From the NCBI RefSeq assembly GCF_006440735.1, contig NZ_VFUA01000021.1:1-64000 (forward strand): a stretch of DNA of 64,000 nt. The letters run 5' to 3'. This DNA is from Mesorhizobium sp. B2-7-1. GTDB taxonomy: Bacteria > Pseudomonadota > Alphaproteobacteria > Rhizobiales > Rhizobiaceae. This document shows positions 25,019-34,341 of this stretch, piece by piece. The notes under the pieces are model-generated. The model was not told the origin of the DNA and ran no database searches. It was given only the letters and a program-made list of their open reading frames with translations. The position numbers and the translations under genes were made by a program. Within the stretch, counting starts at the first letter, position 1. Each line of letters opens with the position of its first letter.

Positions 25019-26551
25019 ATGAAGCTTCGCAATGGGATTTTGGGACTGGCGCTCGGCCTTCTGATGGGCGGCGTCTCCTACTCGGCTTTCGCCGACGACG
25101 CGTCCACTTTCGTCTATGCCGATGCCGGCGAGCCGAGCACCATTGACCCGGCCAAGGCCAATGTGAACTGGGAGTTCACGGTCACCCGCAACATCTACGA
25201 TCGCCTGGTCGACTTCGATCTTAATGATCCATCCAAATTGTTGCCGGCGCTGGCGACGGAATGGCAGCAGGACGGCAAGGCCTGGACTTTCAAGCTGCGC
25301 GACGGCGTTACCTTCCACGACGGCACCGCCTTTGACGCCAACGACGTCAAGGCGACGCTCGACCGACTGCTGAAGATCGGCCAGGGTCAGTCCTATCTAG
25401 TCGACGACATCGCCAGCGTCACCGTGGTCGACCCCAAGACCGTCAAGATCGAGACCAAGGCGCCCACCGTCTTCCTCGCCTCCAACCTCAGCCGCATCGA
25501 GATGGTGTCGGACGAGGACATCGCCAAGCACAAGGACGACCTCGGCCAGGCCTGGTTCAACGAGAACGCCAACGGCACCGGTCCCTACGAATTCGTGTCC
25601 TGGACACGCGGCACCCAGATCGAGCTGAAGCGCAACGACAAATGGTGGGGCAAGTTCCCGGAAAAGCCGTTCGACCGCGTGCTCGACCGTTTCGTCACCG
25701 ACGGCGCCAACCGCGCCCGCGGCCTTGAAGGCGGCGAGTTCGACCTCGCCAATTTCGTGCCGCTCGACGAGGCCCTGCGCATCGGCACCAGCAGCGGCTT
25801 CCATATGGTCGAGGGCAACAATCTGTGGGCGTGGCCGGCGATCTATCTCAACATGGATCTGGCGCCGACCAACAACAAGGATTTCCGCGAAGCGCTGGTC
25901 AAGGCGTTCGACTACAACGCCATGGTGCAGTCCTTCCAGGGCAAGGCCGAAGTCGGCCGCGGCCCGGTGCCGTCCTGGTTCCCCGGCAGCCCCGAGAAGG
26001 AAGAGGCCGAGATCAAGACCGACCTCGACGGCGCCAAGGCGGCACTTGCCAAGTCGGGTCTCGCCAACGCCAAGATGAAATGCTCGGTGCCTGCCGGTTT
26101 CCCGGAATTCCGCTTTGCCGCGACCGTGCTTCAGTCTTCGGCCCAGCAGCTCGGCGTCACCGTCGAAATCGAGGAGCAGCCCTTCGTCGAGGCGATCACC
26201 GCCATCAAGTCCGACAAGAGCAACTGCTTCGTGCTCGGCAACGCGAACCTCAGCCCATCCGACGCGACCAAGTTCTTCGCGGCGCATTACCTCAAGGGCG
26301 GTTTCTACAATTCCGGCAAATTCTTCGACCAGACGCTGCAGGACCTCGTGGCCAAGCTGCCGACGATTTCCGACGCCGCCGAACGCGGCAAGCTGCTCAA
26401 GCAGGCGGCCGATATCGTGGTGGACTCCCACTACATCATCTGGACCGCGCGGCCCAAGACAGTGGTACCCGAGCCTGACCGGATCGGCGGCTACCGCATC
26501 GACCCGGCCGAGTACATCAACGCCCGCTTCTGGGAAATGTACAGCAAGTAA
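25019..26551 (+). CDS. ABC importer substrate-binding protein, family 5 (DppA/OppA type)
   Basis: A 510-residue extracellular solute-binding protein with a Sec signal peptide (MKLRNGILG, cleavage near AFA-DDAS at residue 25). Family features include VYADAGEPSTIDPAKA, then WTFKLRDGVTFHDGTAFDANDV and GTGPYEFVSWTRGTQIELKRN. These proteins bind peptides, opines, nickel or sugars. GGGGAGAACG precedes the ATG. It heads a seven-gene operon ending with two probable catabolic enzymes, so the ligand is more likely an amide, opine or glycoside than a general peptide. Confidence 0.92.
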   Translation: MKLRNGILGLALGLLMGGVSYSAFADDASTFVYADAGEPSTIDPAKANVNWEFTVTRNIYDRLVDFDLNDPSKLLPALATEWQQDGKAWTFKLRDGVTFHDGTAFDANDVKATLDRLLKIGQGQSYLVDDIASVTVVDPKTVKIETKAPTVFLASNLSRIEMVSDEDIAKHKDDLGQAWFNENANGTGPYEFVSWTRGTQIELKRNDKWWGKFPEKPFDRVLDRFVTDGANRARGLEGGEFDLANFVPLDEALRIGTSSGFHMVEGNNLWAWPAIYLNMDLAPTNNKDFREALVKAFDYNAMVQSFQGKAEVGRGPVPSWFPGSPEKEEAEIKTDLDGAKAALAKSGLANAKMKCSVPAGFPEFRFAATVLQSSAQQLGVTVEIEEQPFVEAITAIKSDKSNCFVLGNANLSPSDATKFFAAHYLKGGFYNSGKFFDQTLQDLVAKLPTISDAAERGKLLKQAADIVVDSHYIIWTARPKTVVPEPDRIGGYRIDPAEYINARFWEMYSK

Positions 26552-26584
26552 CAGCAGCGAGGTGAGCATGCGGATAGCACGGTT

Positions 26585-27598
26585 GTGATCGCTTTCCTGT
26601 TCAAGCGTCTGGTCTGGGGCCTTCTCGTCCTCATCGCCGTCGCGGTCATAACCTTCTTCCTCAGCCGTGTCGTTCCGGCCGACCCCGCCGCCTTCCTGGC
26701 CGGCCAGAACGCCTCCGAGGAGACCGTGCAGCGCATCCGCGTCGAGCACGGTCTCGACCGTCCGCTGCCGGAGCAATTCGCTACCTACATGATCGGCCTC
26801 GCCGAGGGCGACCTCGGCGAGTCGATCCGCACGCGCCGCAGCGTCAGCACCGACCTCAAGCAGTATCTGCCGGCGACGCTGGAGCTCCTGATCGTCAGCT
26901 TCGTCCTTTATCTGGCGGTCAGCTTCTCGCTGGCGGTGCTCGCCGCCCGCCGCCCCGGCGGCGCGGTAGACGGCGCGATCCGCCTCATCACCATGATCGG
27001 CACCGGTATCCCGGTGTTCTGGCTCGGCATGACGCTGCAGTTCTTCTTCTTCTACAAATTGCACTGGCTGCCGCTCGGCGCGCGCTTCCCGATCCGCGAG
27101 ACGGCTCCGCCTGTCATCAGCGGCTTCCTGCTGGTCGATTCCCTGCTCGCCGGCAGCCTCTCGGCCTTTCGCGCCAGCCTGAAGCATCTGACGCTCCCCG
27201 CCGCGACCATCGTCGTCAACCTGCTTGCGGTCGGAACGCGGCTGTCGCGCGCCGCCCTCATCCAGGAACAGAGCCGGCTCTACGTGCGCACGGCGCGCGG
27301 CAAGGGCCTGTCGCCCAACCGTATCCTGTTCAAGCACATCTTGCGCAATGCGCTGTCGCCGATCCTGACGGCGACCACCATGCAGTTCGGCTACATGATC
27401 AGCTGGGTGATCCTGGTCGAGGTCATCTTCGACTGGCCCGGCATCGGCCTCTACGCCTACCAGTCCTTCCAGGTCTTCGACTATTCGCCGGTCATCGCGC
27501 TGGCGATCGTGTCCACGGCCGGCTTCGTGATCATCAACCTGGTGATGGACCTTCTCTATCCGGTGATCGATCCGCGCGTGCAGAGTGTCGGCTCATGA
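26585..27598 (+). CDS. ABC importer permease, DppB type
   Basis: A 337-residue permease with the DppB N-terminal helix (LVWGLLVLIAVAVITFFL) and the C-terminal binding-protein-dependent transport domain, including the EAA-like loop YVRTARGKGLSPNRILFKH that contacts the ATPase. The start is GTG at 26585; an ATG 16 bases upstream is out of frame and stops after seven codons. It overlaps the next permease by four bases. It forms the channel with the DppC-type partner. Confidence 0.92.
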   Translation: MIAFLFKRLVWGLLVLIAVAVITFFLSRVVPADPAAFLAGQNASEETVQRIRVEHGLDRPLPEQFATYMIGLAEGDLGESIRTRRSVSTDLKQYLPATLELLIVSFVLYLAVSFSLAVLAARRPGGAVDGAIRLITMIGTGIPVFWLGMTLQFFFFYKLHWLPLGARFPIRETAPPVISGFLLVDSLLAGSLSAFRASLKHLTLPAATIVVNLLAVGTRLSRAALIQEQSRLYVRTARGKGLSPNRILFKHILRNALSPILTATTMQFGYMISWVILVEVIFDWPGIGLYAYQSFQVFDYSPVIALAIVSTAGFVIINLVMDLLYPVIDPRVQSVGS

Positions 27599-28431
27599 GC
27601 ATTTCCACCCAGCCCGCGCGCCGGACCATCGCGAGGCCGAAGGGCGTGCTCTTGCCGCTCGCGCTGCTGGTGCTGGTGATCCTTGCGGCTTTCACGCTTC
27701 TGCCCGGCCTGATCGCGCCGCACGACCCGATCGCGCTCGCCATGGCCGACCGGCTGAAGCCGCCGAGCCTCACCCACATCTTCGGTACCGACGAGGGCGG
27801 CCGCGATGTCTTCTCGCGCATCGTCTACGGCACCCGCTATTCGCTCGGCGTGGCGATCGCCATCGTCTTCGCCTCCGCTCTGTTCGGCGTGATCTATGGC
27901 GCGGTCTCCGGCATGGCGCGCCAGGGCATCGACAATCTGATGATGCGCATCGTCGACCTGTTCTTCGGCTTCCCGGCGCTGGTGCTGGCGCTCGCCGTCG
28001 CCGCCTCGATCGGACGCGGCCTCGACAGCGTGGCGCTGTCGCTCGCCATCATCTGGTGGCCGGGCTATGCGCGGCTGGTGCGCGGCGAGGTGCTGCGCCT
28101 GCGCGAGCGGCCGCATGTCGAGGCCGCCCGGGCGCTCGGCGTCTCCGAGATGACCATCCTGCGCCGCCACATCATCCCCTTCGTCGTCCAGGAGGTGAAT
28201 GTGCGTATCACAACCGATATCGGCTACGCGCTGGTCGCCGTCACCGCCCTTTCCTTCCTCGGCCTCGGCGCCAATTCGCCGACGCCGGAATGGGGTCTGC
28301 TGATCCGCGACTCGCGCCCCTATTTCGGCTCGGCCTGGTGGTACCTTGTCTTTCCCGGCACCATGATCATGCTGACCGCCACCGCCTTCTCGCTGATCGG
28401 CGACGCGCTCGCTTCGAGGCGGGCCGCATGA
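27595..28431 (+). CDS. ABC importer permease, DppC type
   Basis: A 278-residue permease with the GTDEGGRDVFSRIVYGTRYSL motif region of DppC proteins, a family-typical PALVLALAVA helix and an EAA loop VEAARALGVSEMTILRRHI. It overlaps DppB-type and DppD-type genes by four bases on each side, so the whole set is translationally coupled. There is no N-terminal OppC extension. The substrate follows the binding protein and is not known. Confidence 0.92.
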   Translation: MSISTQPARRTIARPKGVLLPLALLVLVILAAFTLLPGLIAPHDPIALAMADRLKPPSLTHIFGTDEGGRDVFSRIVYGTRYSLGVAIAIVFASALFGVIYGAVSGMARQGIDNLMMRIVDLFFGFPALVLALAVAASIGRGLDSVALSLAIIWWPGYARLVRGEVLRLRERPHVEAARALGVSEMTILRRHIIPFVVQEVNVRITTDIGYALVAVTALSFLGLGANSPTPEWGLLIRDSRPYFGSAWWYLVFPGTMIMLTATAFSLIGDALASRRAA

Positions 28432-29414
28432 TCCTGTCGGTCCGCGACTTCGCAATCGGCTTCCAGCGCGAGGGTCAGAACCTCGTCGCGGTGGACGGCA
28501 TTTCCTTCGACGTCGAAGCGGGCGAGACCTTCGTCATCATCGGCGAGTCCGGCTCGGGCAAGTCGCTGACCGGCATGTCGATCGCCGGACTGCAGCCGCC
28601 CACCGCCTTCGTCTCCGGCTCGATCCGCTTCAAGGATCGCGAAATGCTGAAGCGGCCCGACGCCGAACTGCGCAAGCTGCGCGGCCCGGAGATCGGCCTG
28701 ATCTATCAGGATCCGCTGAGCTCGCTGAACCCGGTCTGGCCGGTCGGCGACCAGATCGCGGAGACGCTTGTCGCGCATGGCCTTGCCGGCCGCGCCGAGG
28801 CAAGGAAGCGCGCCGTGGAAATGCTGGAGCGCGTCCGCATTCCCGACCCGCGCCGCGTCGCCTCCGCCTATCCGCACGAAATCAGCGGCGGCATGCGGCA
28901 GCGCGCCATGATCGCGATGGCGCTGGCCGCCGGGCCGAGCCTGCTGATCGCCGATGAGCCGACGACGGCGCTCGACGTCACCATCAAGGCGCAGATGCTC
29001 GAGCTGCTTGCCGAACTGAAACACGAGATGGCGCTGACGATCATCTTGATCACCCACGACATGGGCGTGGTCGCTGAAGTGGCCGACCGGATCCTTGTGC
29101 TCTATGCCGGCCGCATTGCCGAGGTCGGGCCGGCCGACTCCATCATGCTGCAGCCCTCGCATCCCTACACTGCGGCGCTGATGACCAGCGCCATGATTTC
29201 GCAGACGCCGGCCAAGCAGGAGCTCAACGCCATCGTCGGCGGCGCGCCCGGGCTGGGCGCCTTCCCCGCCGGATGCCGCTTCCATCCGCGCTGCCCGCGC
29301 GCGCAGAACGACTGCAAGGCCGTCGAGCCGCCACGGCGCAAATTCGGCGTCGTGGAGCTCGCCTGCCATCATCCGATCGAGGCGGCGATGTCCCTGACAG
29401 CGGCGAGGAGCTGA
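28428..29414 (+). CDS. ABC importer ATPase, DppD type
   Basis: A 328-residue ATPase with Walker [13 protein letters not shown]-loop [12 protein letters not shown], signature EISGGMRQR, Walker [13 protein letters not shown] and the switch histidine ITHDMGVV. The C-terminal oligopeptide-transporter domain ends in [14 protein letters not shown], a cysteine cluster usual for DppD/OppD and often holding an iron-sulphur cluster. The ATG at 28428 overlaps the permease stop by four bases; a longer frame upstream runs inside the permease and is ignored. Confidence 0.93.
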   Translation: MILSVRDFAIGFQREGQNLVAVDGISFDVEAGETFVIIGESGSGKSLTGMSIAGLQPPTAFVSGSIRFKDREMLKRPDAELRKLRGPEIGLIYQDPLSSLNPVWPVGDQIAETLVAHGLAGRAEARKRAVEMLERVRIPDPRRVASAYPHEISGGMRQRAMIAMALAAGPSLLIADEPTTALDVTIKAQMLELLAELKHEMALTIILITHDMGVVAEVADRILVLYAGRIAEVGPADSIMLQPSHPYTAALMTSAMISQTPAKQELNAIVGGAPGLGAFPAGCRFHPRCPRAQNDCKAVEPPRRKFGVVELACHHPIEAAMSLTAARS

Positions 29415-29417
29415 CCC

Positions 29418-30437
29418 ATGGCGCTTCTCGAACTCGATGCCGTCTCGAAAATCTTCTCGCAGCGCCGTGGCGGCCGCGCCGTGCAGGCGGTGGCCGGTGT
29501 TTCGCTCGCCGTGGGCAGGGGAGAGACGTTGGGGCTGGTCGGCGAGAGCGGATGCGGCAAGTCCACTCTCGCCCGGCTGGCGCTCAAGCTGGTCGACGTG
29601 ACGGACGGGCGCGTGCGCTTCGACGGCGTCGACGTGACCGGTTTCGCCAGCCGGCGCATGCTGCCGATCCGCCGTCGCCTGCAGGCCGTGTTCCAGGATC
29701 CGCTCGCCTCGCTCAACGCGCGCATGACGATCGCCGAAGTGATGCGCGAGCCGTTCGATACCCATGGCCTCAAGCTTGGCGCCGGGCTTGAGCCACGCAT
29801 CCGCGAGCTTCTCTCCTTCGTCGGATTGGAGAACATCGACATCCAAAAACTGCCCGGTCAATTTTCCGGCGGCCAGCTGCAGCGCATCGCCATCGCAAGG
29901 GCGCTGGCGCTCGAACCGGAAATCATCGTCGCCGACGAGCCGACCTCGGCGCTCGATCCGTCGATCCAGGCCCAGATCGTCAATCTGATGCTGCAGATCC
30001 AGCGCAAGCGCGGCATCTCCTATTTGATCATCTCGCATGACCTCGACGTCATCGGCCACGTCGCCGACCGCATTGCGGTGATGTATCTCGGCACCATCAT
30101 CGAGCAGGGAACGGCCGACGAGATCATGCAGCGGCCGCTGCATCCTTACACGCAGGCGCTGCTGTCGGCGGCGCCGACGCTTGCCGCGCGCCGCCAGGTC
30201 GGCTGGAAGCGCATCATGCTCACCGGCGATCCGCCCAATCCGGCCGACGTGCCATCCGGTTGCCGGTTCCACCCGCGCTGCCATTTGGCGCGCGATATCT
30301 GCCGGGAGAAAGTGCCGCCGCTGCGCGCCATGCCCGGCACCGGCCAGATGGTGGCCTGCCACCTTGCGCCCGAAGAAACGGCACGGGCGGGCGGCGAGGT
30401 GGGACGCGCCAGGCGCGGGCTGGCCGTCGCCAGCTAG
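29418..30437 (+). CDS. ABC importer ATPase, DppF type
   Basis: A 339-residue ATPase with Walker A GESGCGKSTLA, Q-loop AVFQDPLASLN, signature FSGGQLQR, Walker [13 protein letters not shown] and ISHDLDVIGHV. The C-terminal CRFHPRCHLARDIC is the paired cysteine motif. It starts three bases after the DppD-type gene and completes the importer. The two catabolic genes downstream follow after gaps of about 25-40 bases. Confidence 0.93.
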   Translation: MALLELDAVSKIFSQRRGGRAVQAVAGVSLAVGRGETLGLVGESGCGKSTLARLALKLVDVTDGRVRFDGVDVTGFASRRMLPIRRRLQAVFQDPLASLNARMTIAEVMREPFDTHGLKLGAGLEPRIRELLSFVGLENIDIQKLPGQFSGGQLQRIAIARALALEPEIIVADEPTSALDPSIQAQIVNLMLQIQRKRGISYLIISHDLDVIGHVADRIAVMYLGTIIEQGTADEIMQRPLHPYTQALLSAAPTLAARRQVGWKRIMLTGDPPNPADVPSGCRFHPRCHLARDICREKVPPLRAMPGTGQMVACHLAPEETARAGGEVGRARRGLAVAS

Positions 30438-30461
30438 AAGCACAGCGAAGAGGGAGGCGTT

Positions 30462-31307
30462 ATGAAACGGTCGAAGGAAATCCATGTGACGGGCCTGGGC
30501 TTTCCGGAGGGACCGGTGGCGCTCCCGGATGGTTCTATCGCCTTCGTCGACCTGCTGCACGCCAAGGTCCGCGCCTTCAAGGACGGTGCCGCGCGCGAGC
30601 TGGCCACCCTTCCCGGCGCGCCGAACGGCATGCGGCTCGGCCCCGACGGCGCGCTCTACATCTGCAACAATGGCGGCCTCGCGCCGGAATCGTTGGAGAA
30701 GCTGCACTTCGCCGCGCCGATGATTCCCGGCTGCATCCAACGCCTGCAGCTCGACGGCCGCTGGGAGAATTTTGCCGACCATGTGCCCGGCGCCAAGCCT
30801 TCGCGGCCAAACGATTTGATCTTCACGCCCGAAGGCGAAATCGTCTTCACCGACCCGCAGAACTGGGAGGTGCTGGGCGCCGATGCCAGTGCCTATCATG
30901 GCGGGCAGTTGCTTGCGGCTGGACAGGACCGGAAGGTCCGTGCGCTGGCCAAGATGACCGGCTTCCCGAACGGGCTGGTGTTCCATCCCGACGGCTCGCT
31001 GATCGTCGGCATCACCATGGAGCATCGTCTGCTGCGCTTCGACTGGAACGGCGGCAGCGTCGGCGCGATGAGCGAATGGGTTCGTTTCGACGGCCGCTTC
31101 AATCCCGACGGCATGGTCTTCCAGGAGGGCCTGCTCTACGTCACCGGCAGCACCGGCGACCGGGTCGCGATCCTCGACACCACCGGACGGCTGGTCGAGA
31201 TGATCGATTGCGGCGAGGGCAGCGACCCGACCAATTGCTGCGTCCATGACGGCCGGCTCTGGGTCACGCTCGGCCTGCCCGGCCAACTCGTCTCGTACAC
31301 GCTTTGA
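30462..31307 (+). CDS. SMP-30/gluconolactonase-like protein
   Basis: A 281-residue six-bladed beta-propeller of the SGL family. Metal-site positions are recognisable: FPEGPVAL with the N-terminal glutamate, GAPNGMRLGPDGALYICNNGG, SRPNDLIFTPEGEIVFTDP with N and D, and the C-terminal FNPDGMVF aspartate. Members hydrolyse sugar lactones or related esters in the cytoplasm. It lies between the importer ATPase and the dimethylformamidase-like gene, so it probably opens a lactone formed during catabolism of the imported compound. Confidence 0.86.
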   Translation: MKRSKEIHVTGLGFPEGPVALPDGSIAFVDLLHAKVRAFKDGAARELATLPGAPNGMRLGPDGALYICNNGGLAPESLEKLHFAAPMIPGCIQRLQLDGRWENFADHVPGAKPSRPNDLIFTPEGEIVFTDPQNWEVLGADASAYHGGQLLAAGQDRKVRALAKMTGFPNGLVFHPDGSLIVGITMEHRLLRFDWNGGSVGAMSEWVRFDGRFNPDGMVFQEGLLYVTGSTGDRVAILDTTGRLVEMIDCGEGSDPTNCCVHDGRLWVTLGLPGQLVSYTL

Positions 31308-31344
31308 CCGACCTTTCCTGCAGATGAACTGAGTGAGCAAGCCC

Positions 31345-33012
31345 ATGTCCCGTGAAGACGATTTCGTTCCGCCCGAACTCGGTCCCGTCAACATCCGCCC
31401 GCGCAAGGCCTGGGCCATGTCCGCCGACGAGCATTGGCACTCCAACCCCTGGTACGAGGCGCCGCGCGGCGACCCTGCCTTGCCCGAGGTCTATACCTAC
31501 ACGGACACGATGTCCTATGACCCGGGCGACGAGGTCGTCTTCCATTCCTCGACCACCGCTCCGCATTGGACGCTGGAGATCTACCGCGACGGCTATCGGC
31601 CGGAGACCGTCCACAAGGTCGAGGACGTCGCCGGCGCCTTCGCGCCGACGCCGGCGGATGCATACCGCTCCGGCTGCGGCTGGCCCGTCAGCCACCGCTG
31701 GCGGCTGCCGGCCGATCTGCGCTCGGGCTTCTACCGTGTCGTCTCGACCTGCGCCCGCGCCAATGGCGGCAAGTTCGTCCAGCATCATTTCTTCGTCGTG
31801 CGTCCGACAGCGGCCACGCGCCGCGCCAAGATCCTGATGATCCTGCCGACCGGCACCTGGACCGCTTACAATGATTTCGGCGGCGCCAACCACTATTTCG
31901 GCGTTGTCGGTCCGGGCAAGGACCAGCCCTCGCCCGTGCTTTCTCTCGAGCGCCCGTGGACCCGTGGCGTCGTCTGGCTGCCGCCCGGCGCGCCACGCAT
32001 CTGCGCCGACCCGCTGCCCGAGTTCGGCGATGCGCCGCGCTACCCGATGAAGGAATGGGCCTATGCCAACGGCTTCGGCCAGTATTACGCCGCCGCCGGC
32101 TGGGCGCAGTTCGACCGCCATTTCGTGCTGTGGGCGGAGAAGGAAGGCTACGAGCTCGACATGATCACGCAGACCGACCTGCACTACAGGCCGGAACTGC
32201 TCGACGCCTATCCGTGCGTGACCATTGTCGGCCACGACGAATACTGGACCCGCGAGATGCGGCTGGCGATCGAAGCCTATGTCGAACGCGGCGGCAGGCT
32301 TGCACGCTTCGGCGCCAACTTCCTCTGGCAGATCCGGCTGGAGGACGACGGCAAGCGCCAGATCTGCCACAAGTTCAACGCCATCAATAACGATCCCGTC
32401 GCCGGCACCGACAAGGCGCATCTGCTGTCGACCGCATGGGAAGACAAGGACGTCGCCTGGCCAGGCGCCTCGACGGTCGGCGTCAACGGATTGCATGGAC
32501 TCTACGCGTCCTGGGGCGGCTTCGCGCCGCACGGCCAGAAGGGCTTCACCGTCTACCGGCCCGAGCACTGGGTGTTTGCCCGCACCGGGCTTCACTATGC
32601 CGACATCTTCGGCGATAAGGAGCGCATCTTCGCCTACGAGGTCGATGGTCTAGACTACACGTTCAGGCATGGCCTGCCCTACCCCGTCCCCGTCGATGGT
32701 CAGCCGGAAACGATCGAAATCCTTGCCATGGCGCCGGCGGTGCTTGCCGAGGACGAGCCGGACGGCGAAGGCTTCCGCTACTATGTCCGCAGCAGCGACC
32801 ATGAGGGCCTGGTCAAATGCGTCACCGGCGAGGTGACGCCGGAAGGGCTCGCCCGCTACAAATACGGCGCCGGCATGATGGTGCACATGACGCGCGGCAA
32901 GGGTGAAGTGCTGACCGCAGCGACATGCGAGTGGGTCATGGGCCTCAAGCGCGGCGACCGCTTCACCGAGCAGATCACCCGCAACGTTCTTGATCGGTTC
33001 ACAAGCTCATAA
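31345..33012 (+). CDS. N,N-dimethylformamidase large-subunit-like protein
   Basis: A 555-residue protein whose C-terminal half matches the DMFase beta/large-subunit C-terminal domain, including GHDEYWTREMR (296-306) followed by YVERGGRLARFGANFLWQ. Dimethylformamidase hydrolyses an N,N-dialkyl amide at an unusual mononuclear iron held by tyrosines and a glutamate (from memory of the family); Y300 in this motif is a possible ligand. The N-terminal part is a beta-rich domain (VVFHSSTTAPHWTLEIYRDG). No small subunit is seen. I prefer the ATG at 31345; a GTG at 31333 is also possible. It is the last gene of the Dpp-type operon. Its substrate may be a different amide. Confidence 0.72.
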   Translation: MSREDDFVPPELGPVNIRPRKAWAMSADEHWHSNPWYEAPRGDPALPEVYTYTDTMSYDPGDEVVFHSSTTAPHWTLEIYRDGYRPETVHKVEDVAGAFAPTPADAYRSGCGWPVSHRWRLPADLRSGFYRVVSTCARANGGKFVQHHFFVVRPTAATRRAKILMILPTGTWTAYNDFGGANHYFGVVGPGKDQPSPVLSLERPWTRGVVWLPPGAPRICADPLPEFGDAPRYPMKEWAYANGFGQYYAAAGWAQFDRHFVLWAEKEGYELDMITQTDLHYRPELLDAYPCVTIVGHDEYWTREMRLAIEAYVERGGRLARFGANFLWQIRLEDDGKRQICHKFNAINNDPVAGTDKAHLLSTAWEDKDVAWPGASTVGVNGLHGLYASWGGFAPHGQKGFTVYRPEHWVFARTGLHYADIFGDKERIFAYEVDGLDYTFRHGLPYPVPVDGQPETIEILAMAPAVLAEDEPDGEGFRYYVRSSDHEGLVKCVTGEVTPEGLARYKYGAGMMVHMTRGKGEVLTAATCEWVMGLKRGDRFTEQITRNVLDRFTSS

Positions 33013-33109
33013 CTCAGCTGTCGCAAAGTCACGAAGCAGCAAGGCGAAGTCTTTGGACAGTTGGTAGCGAAGCTCGATTTCTTGCTTGGTCCCGGTGGTC
33101 TTCAAGGTT

Positions 33110-34327
33110 CTAGATCACCGCTTCCTCGAGAAACGGTTCGTTGCGCGCAATGCGTTCATAGCAGAAGGGCGACAGGTCGAGCGTCTGGAAAGCGCCGTGA
33201 ATGATCAGCTCCGAGACCGCCCGGCCAACCGCAGGCGACTGCTGCAGGCCGTGGCCCGAGAAGCCGTTGGCGAACATGAAGTTTTTCACCTCGGGGTGGA
33301 AGCCGACGATGCCGTTGTGATCGAGCATGTTGTATTCGTAGTGGCCGGTCCAGCTGGTCTGCACCTTCAGCGCGTCGAAGGCCGGGATCCGATGCCATAG
33401 CGCCGGCCAGATATAGTCGTCGAACTCCTCGAAATGCATCTCGAAGTCGTCGTAGTCGGCCGGTCCGTCGCCCTGCGGCGTGTTGCCGGTGAGGAAAAGC
33501 TCGCCTTCCGGCCGCACGAAGGTGCCGGAAAGGTCGATGACGTTGGGCATGCGGCCGGGGATCGGATTGGCGCTGGCAAAGACGAAGCTGTAGCGCTTGT
33601 AGGGCGCGACCGGGATTGACAGCCCAGCCATGGCGGCGACCTGCTGCGCTCGCGGACCCGCTGCGTTGACCAGCGTTCCGCAAGCGACCGTCTCGCCTGT
33701 CGCGAGCCGCACCGAGACGACCCGCCCGTCAACGATGTCCAGCGCCGTCACTGCGTTGTCGATATACTCGACCCCGCTGCCGCGCGCCGCGCGGCGGAAG
33801 CCGTTCAGCATGCCCATGGAATCGAACCAGCCCTCCTCGCGCGAACCCCACGAGCCGCCGCCGAGATCGTCGACATTCAGCCACGGAAAACGCTCCTTCA
33901 AGGCGCCTGGTTCAAGAAAGACGGTTTGCGCGCCAAGGCTGCGCTGCAGCTCGACCCTTTCGCGCGCCGCGTCCACGCCTTCCGGCGAGCAGCAATAGAG
34001 ATATCCATGTTCCTTGAAGCCGAGATCGGGCGCCGGCTCGTCCGTGTAGAAAGGCGCCATCCGCTCCTGGAAGCCGCGGATGATCTCGATGCCGAACTGG
34101 CTGATCTTCACATTGATCGGGTTGGAATATTGCTGGCGGATGGCGCTGGTGGAAAGCGCCGTCGAGGAGAATTCGTAGCTCGAGTCGCGTTCGACCACGA
34201 GGATCGAGGCGCCGCTGCCCAGCGCCTGGCTCACCCAATAGGCCGTCGATGAGCCGACGACGGCGCCGCCGACGATGACGATGTCATAGGCGCCGCGCGA
34301 AGGGGACTTGTAAGGAGGGATAGCCAC
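33110..34327 (-). CDS. FAD-dependent amine/amino-acid oxidoreductase (DAO family)
   Basis: A 405-residue DAO-fold flavoprotein with the FAD motif IVGGAVVGSSTAY (about residues 18-30) and the segment LSTSAIRQQYSNPINVKIS, which resembles the FOXRED1/sarcosine-oxidase-like group. LVNAAGPRA and the C-terminal FANGFSGHGLQQSPAVGRAV complete the FAD site. Such enzymes oxidise N-methyl or D-amino acids to imines. It follows the HpaI-type aldolase gene by 14 bases in the same operon. A RidA protein that clears imines is encoded on the other side of the divergent promoter, at 37739. Confidence 0.88.
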   Translation of the reverse strand: MAIPPYKSPSRGAYDIVIVGGAVVGSSTAYWVSQALGSGASILVVERDSSYEFSSTALSTSAIRQQYSNPINVKISQFGIEIIRGFQERMAPFYTDEPAPDLGFKEHGYLYCCSPEGVDAARERVELQRSLGAQTVFLEPGALKERFPWLNVDDLGGGSWGSREEGWFDSMGMLNGFRRAARGSGVEYIDNAVTALDIVDGRVVSVRLATGETVACGTLVNAAGPRAQQVAAMAGLSIPVAPYKRYSFVFASANPIPGRMPNVIDLSGTFVRPEGELFLTGNTPQGDGPADYDDFEMHFEEFDDYIWPALWHRIPAFDALKVQTSWTGHYEYNMLDHNGIVGFHPEVKNFMFANGFSGHGLQQSPAVGRAVSELIIHGAFQTLDLSPFCYERIARNEPFLEEAVI

Positions 34328-34341
34328 TTCTGTTCTCCGCT

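Noticed and set aside
25397..27337. Minus-strand frame of about 646 codons
   Set aside because: Shadow of the binding protein and DppB-type permease on the other strand; no domain.
28320..31445. Very long minus-strand reading frame (about 1040 codons)
   Set aside because: It runs antisense to five well-supported importer and enzyme genes; its composition is low-complexity Arg/His/Asp-rich, typical of antisense frames in GC-rich coding DNA.
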